From assembly GCA_947643165.1 (NCBI GenBank), contig CANRVB010000016.1, positions 1 to 55,031 on the forward strand: a stretch of DNA of 55,031 bases, in the 5' to 3' direction. Shown one piece after another: positions 53,363 to 55,031 of this stretch. The position numbers and the translations under genes were made by a program. Position 1 is the first letter of the stretch; each line of letters opens with the position of its first letter. The notes below the pieces were generated by a model that ran no database searches, had not been told where the DNA came from, and saw only the letters and a program-made list of their open reading frames with translations. Origin of the DNA: an uncultured Porphyromonadaceae bacterium (GTDB lineage: Bacteria; Bacteroidota; Bacteroidia; Bacteroidales; Muribaculaceae).

Positions 53363-54649
53363 TCAGAGTTTTGTGATGCTCATGTTGCGCCAAAGCACTT
53401 TTATGCCTCCGCCATCGTGGATCTGCAGAGCGATTCGTCCTTGCGCTTTGCCAATCTTTTTGTCGGTGAAGTCGGCCATGGGTTGTCCGTTGAGCCAAGT
53501 CTGCACATGGTCGCCGACAACGCGAATACGCATAGTATTCCAATCGCCTTCTTTCAGGATGTCTTCTTTATCGTCGGGGATCTGAACGAGCCATCCGCGA
53601 CCGTAGCTCTCGTATATACCACCGGAGTCGTGTCCGTGAGGGGCTACTTCACACTGCCAACCGTGTACTTTTACGGGCGGCTCGATGAATGAGCGGAAGA
53701 ATATTCCGGAATTGCCGTTGGCCAGTTGCTTGAACTCCATTGTGAGGTCGAAGTCTTTGAAATATTCGTCGGTCGCCAGATAGCCATACTGTTTGTCGGG
53801 CCCGCTTTCGCACACCAGATTGCCATCTTCGTTCACATACCAGTTTTCAGTTCCATAGGCTGTCCAGCCATTGAGATTGCGTCCGTTGAACATTGCTTTC
53901 CGCTGATTTTCCTTACGGGGTAGCTGTTTGATCTTCAAGTTGCGGAAAGAGGCGGGGTAGCCGTGATCCTGCAGGCAAATGACTCCGCTTTCGGCGAGAC
54001 CATATTCGGGTGCCATCTCCCATTTGCCACTGTTCTTGCGCTTGAACCAGTCGTCGGTCCATGCTTCAAACTCCAGGATCTTATGGCCATTAAGCCAGTG
54101 CTCAACATGCCCGTTGTCGAATACTATGCGCGAGTTGTTCCATTCGCCCTGTGGGTTTACGACCATCGAGTCGGGATTTGGCAGGTGCATAGCATAGTCA
54201 ACTCCGAGCCTTTGCCAAGGCTCGAGCTTTGTGGGGGCATTTGTAGCCTCCCAACCGTCGTTGTCGATGAGTTGGTATTCAGGACCTGTCACATATGGTA
54301 CCTTGAAGTATGGGTCTTCTACAACATGATATAGCATGCCGGAGTTGCCGCCATAGGATAGTTTCCAATCCCAGTCGAGAATGAAATTGTCGAATTGCCG
54401 GTCGGTAACTATATATCCAGAAAGGTCGCTGCCATCGCCATGCGCCTGTATGCAGCCGTCTACTACACCCCACGGTTGTGTAAGCTCTGTTCCGTTGTAG
54501 TCGCGCCAGCCTTTCATGGTTTTGCCGTCAAACAACAACTCCCAACCATCGGCTTTCTCCTGAGCCGTGAGGGTATTGTTTTCCTTGGCCCCGCCATACG
54601 TCGGGACGCAGAGTGCAGCTAATAAGGGGGCTGCCAAGAGTTTGTTCAT
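53363..54649 (-). CDS. Secreted two-domain DUF1080 (3-keto-disaccharide hydrolase-like) protein
   Basis: From MNKLLAAPLLAALCVP the product has 428 residues with a signal peptide. It holds two copies of the concanavalin-like DUF1080 domain: about residues 35-245 (WELLFDGKTMKGWRDYNG) and 255-428 (MFNGRNLNGWTAYGTENW). The family includes enzymes acting on 3-keto-glycosides and sugar-binding members. It would work in the periplasm. A -7-like TATCTTTG lies at 54689-54696. Confidence 0.88.
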   Translation of the reverse strand: MNKLLAAPLLAALCVPTYGGAKENNTLTAQEKADGWELLFDGKTMKGWRDYNGTELTQPWGVVDGCIQAHGDGSDLSGYIVTDRQFDNFILDWDWKLSYGGNSGMLYHVVEDPYFKVPYVTGPEYQLIDNDGWEATNAPTKLEPWQRLGVDYAMHLPNPDSMVVNPQGEWNNSRIVFDNGHVEHWLNGHKILEFEAWTDDWFKRKNSGKWEMAPEYGLAESGVICLQDHGYPASFRNLKIKQLPRKENQRKAMFNGRNLNGWTAYGTENWYVNEDGNLVCESGPDKQYGYLATDEYFKDFDLTMEFKQLANGNSGIFFRSFIEPPVKVHGWQCEVAPHGHDSGGIYESYGRGWLVQIPDDKEDILKEGDWNTMRIRVVGDHVQTWLNGQPMADFTDKKIGKAQGRIALQIHDGGGIKVLWRNMSITKL

Positions 54650-54688
54650 GATAAATGTGATATTGAATGAGATAAAACGATTATAATA

Positions 54689-54696
54689 CAAAGATA
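54689..54696 (-). promoter_or_regulatory. -7 element of the DUF1080 gene
   Basis: TATCTTTG on the minus strand lies 39 bases before the chosen start. Confidence 0.45.
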
Positions 54697-54794
54697 AGCA
54701 AAAAAAGCGTTATCCGATCATCCCGGTTGCTGAAACGTTCAGACAAGATTGGCCAAAACAACAGAAGTAGCCGAATACGACGTGAAATTTTAAA

Positions 54795-55012
54795 GAAAAC
54801 AGTCCTCAACCAAACGGAGTGATTGAGGACTGCAAGGCGATAGGGCCGGCCTTAAATGGCTCTTAACCTTAAAAACCTTTGATTTATGAGATTAGAACTA
54901 TCTCTAAAGTTGGGTAAATGGCAGGTTAAAATTATAGTCCGCCGTTAACACTCGCAGGAACGTAAAATCTACCCCACAACTGGAGCGGTTGCTCCTGCAA
55001 AGGTTTTTGAGT
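54795..55012 (-). ncRNA. Candidate structured non-coding RNA
   Basis: No open frame of note occurs here. On the minus strand a -7 box (TATATTTG, 55014-55021) is followed by a closing stem of 11 perfect pairs between 54998-55008 and 54871-54881. Inside it are a GGAGC/GCTCC hairpin (54982-54995), a possible AGTTG...CAACT long-range helix and a GAGAT/ATCTC hairpin. After it comes an intrinsic terminator at 54800-54832. The size (about 200 nt) and the long closing stem recall 6S-like RNAs or the Bacteroidales-1 motif, but I cannot confirm a family. Confidence 0.55.
54800..54832 (-). terminator. Terminator of the candidate ncRNA
   Basis: A 10-bp perfect stem (54800-54809 with 54823-54832) with a 13-base loop is followed on the minus strand by TTTTCTTT. 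Confidence 0.75.
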
Positions 55013-55013
55013 T

Positions 55014-55021
55014 GCAAATAT
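55014..55021 (-). promoter_or_regulatory. -7 element of the candidate ncRNA
   Basis: TATATTTG on the minus strand fits TAnnTTTG. The -33 region is outside or at the very edge of the window. Confidence 0.5.
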
Positions 55022-55031
55022 AACTATTATC

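Overview
The window looks like chromosomal DNA of a Bacteroidales bacterium, possibly a Muribaculaceae-type gut member; the order is fairly certain, the family is a guess. The evidence is the recurring Bacteroidetes promoter (TTG, about 19 bases, TAnnTTTG), few recognisable Shine-Dalgarno sequences, an UpxY-type (NusG-like) antiterminator ahead of a surface-polysaccharide locus, a complete Bat aerotolerance operon, and an EF-G paralogue of the Bacteroides EF-G2 type.

Layout. 1-3670 is accessory DNA: the 3' part of a DegT-type sugar aminotransferase, an autoregulated membrane protein/winged-helix pair with two identical-type palindromic operators, an orphan HipB-like antitoxin followed by what may be a truncated toxin remnant, and a Fic protein. 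3821-19194 is a polysaccharide locus: promoter, structured leader, UpxY-like antiterminator, a cytidylyltransferase/CobD-like PLP enzyme fusion, an ornithine-cyclodeaminase-family protein ending in a C11 tract, an opine-dehydrogenase-like protein, a Wzx flippase, LicD, Wzy, two glycosyltransferases, a zinc-finger-like protein of unknown role, a nucleotidyltransferase/GHMP-kinase-like fusion, a sugar epimerase/reductase, a WecA/WbpL-type initiating transferase and a WbuC cupin, closed by a terminator. 19343-27133 holds housekeeping genes: a flavodoxin-ferredoxin protein, RlmD, a CYTH protein, Lon and the EF-G2-like factor.

27171-33582 (minus strand) is a TPP-riboswitch thiamine operon, thiS-(tenI-thiE)-thiG-thiH-thiF-methyltransferase-tenA-thiD, with no thiC. 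34116-42724 (minus) is the moxR-DUF58-batA-batBC-batD-batE aerotolerance operon. The remainder has cinA, tsaD, typA, an ECF sigma factor, rmuC, guaB, an OmpA-like protein, ribF, a HAD phosphatase and a secreted two-domain DUF1080 protein. The right edge carries a probable independently transcribed structured RNA on the minus strand.

The most interesting part is 4962-11225. A predicted CDP-activating and aminoalcohol-phosphate-forming fusion enzyme, two imine/opine-type dehydrogenase-like enzymes and a LicD transferase sit together, which suggests a pathway that makes and attaches an unusual amine-bearing phosphodiester decoration to the polysaccharide. The C11 tract lies exactly where one extra base would join the second gene to the third by an ATGA overlap, so the pathway may be phase variable.
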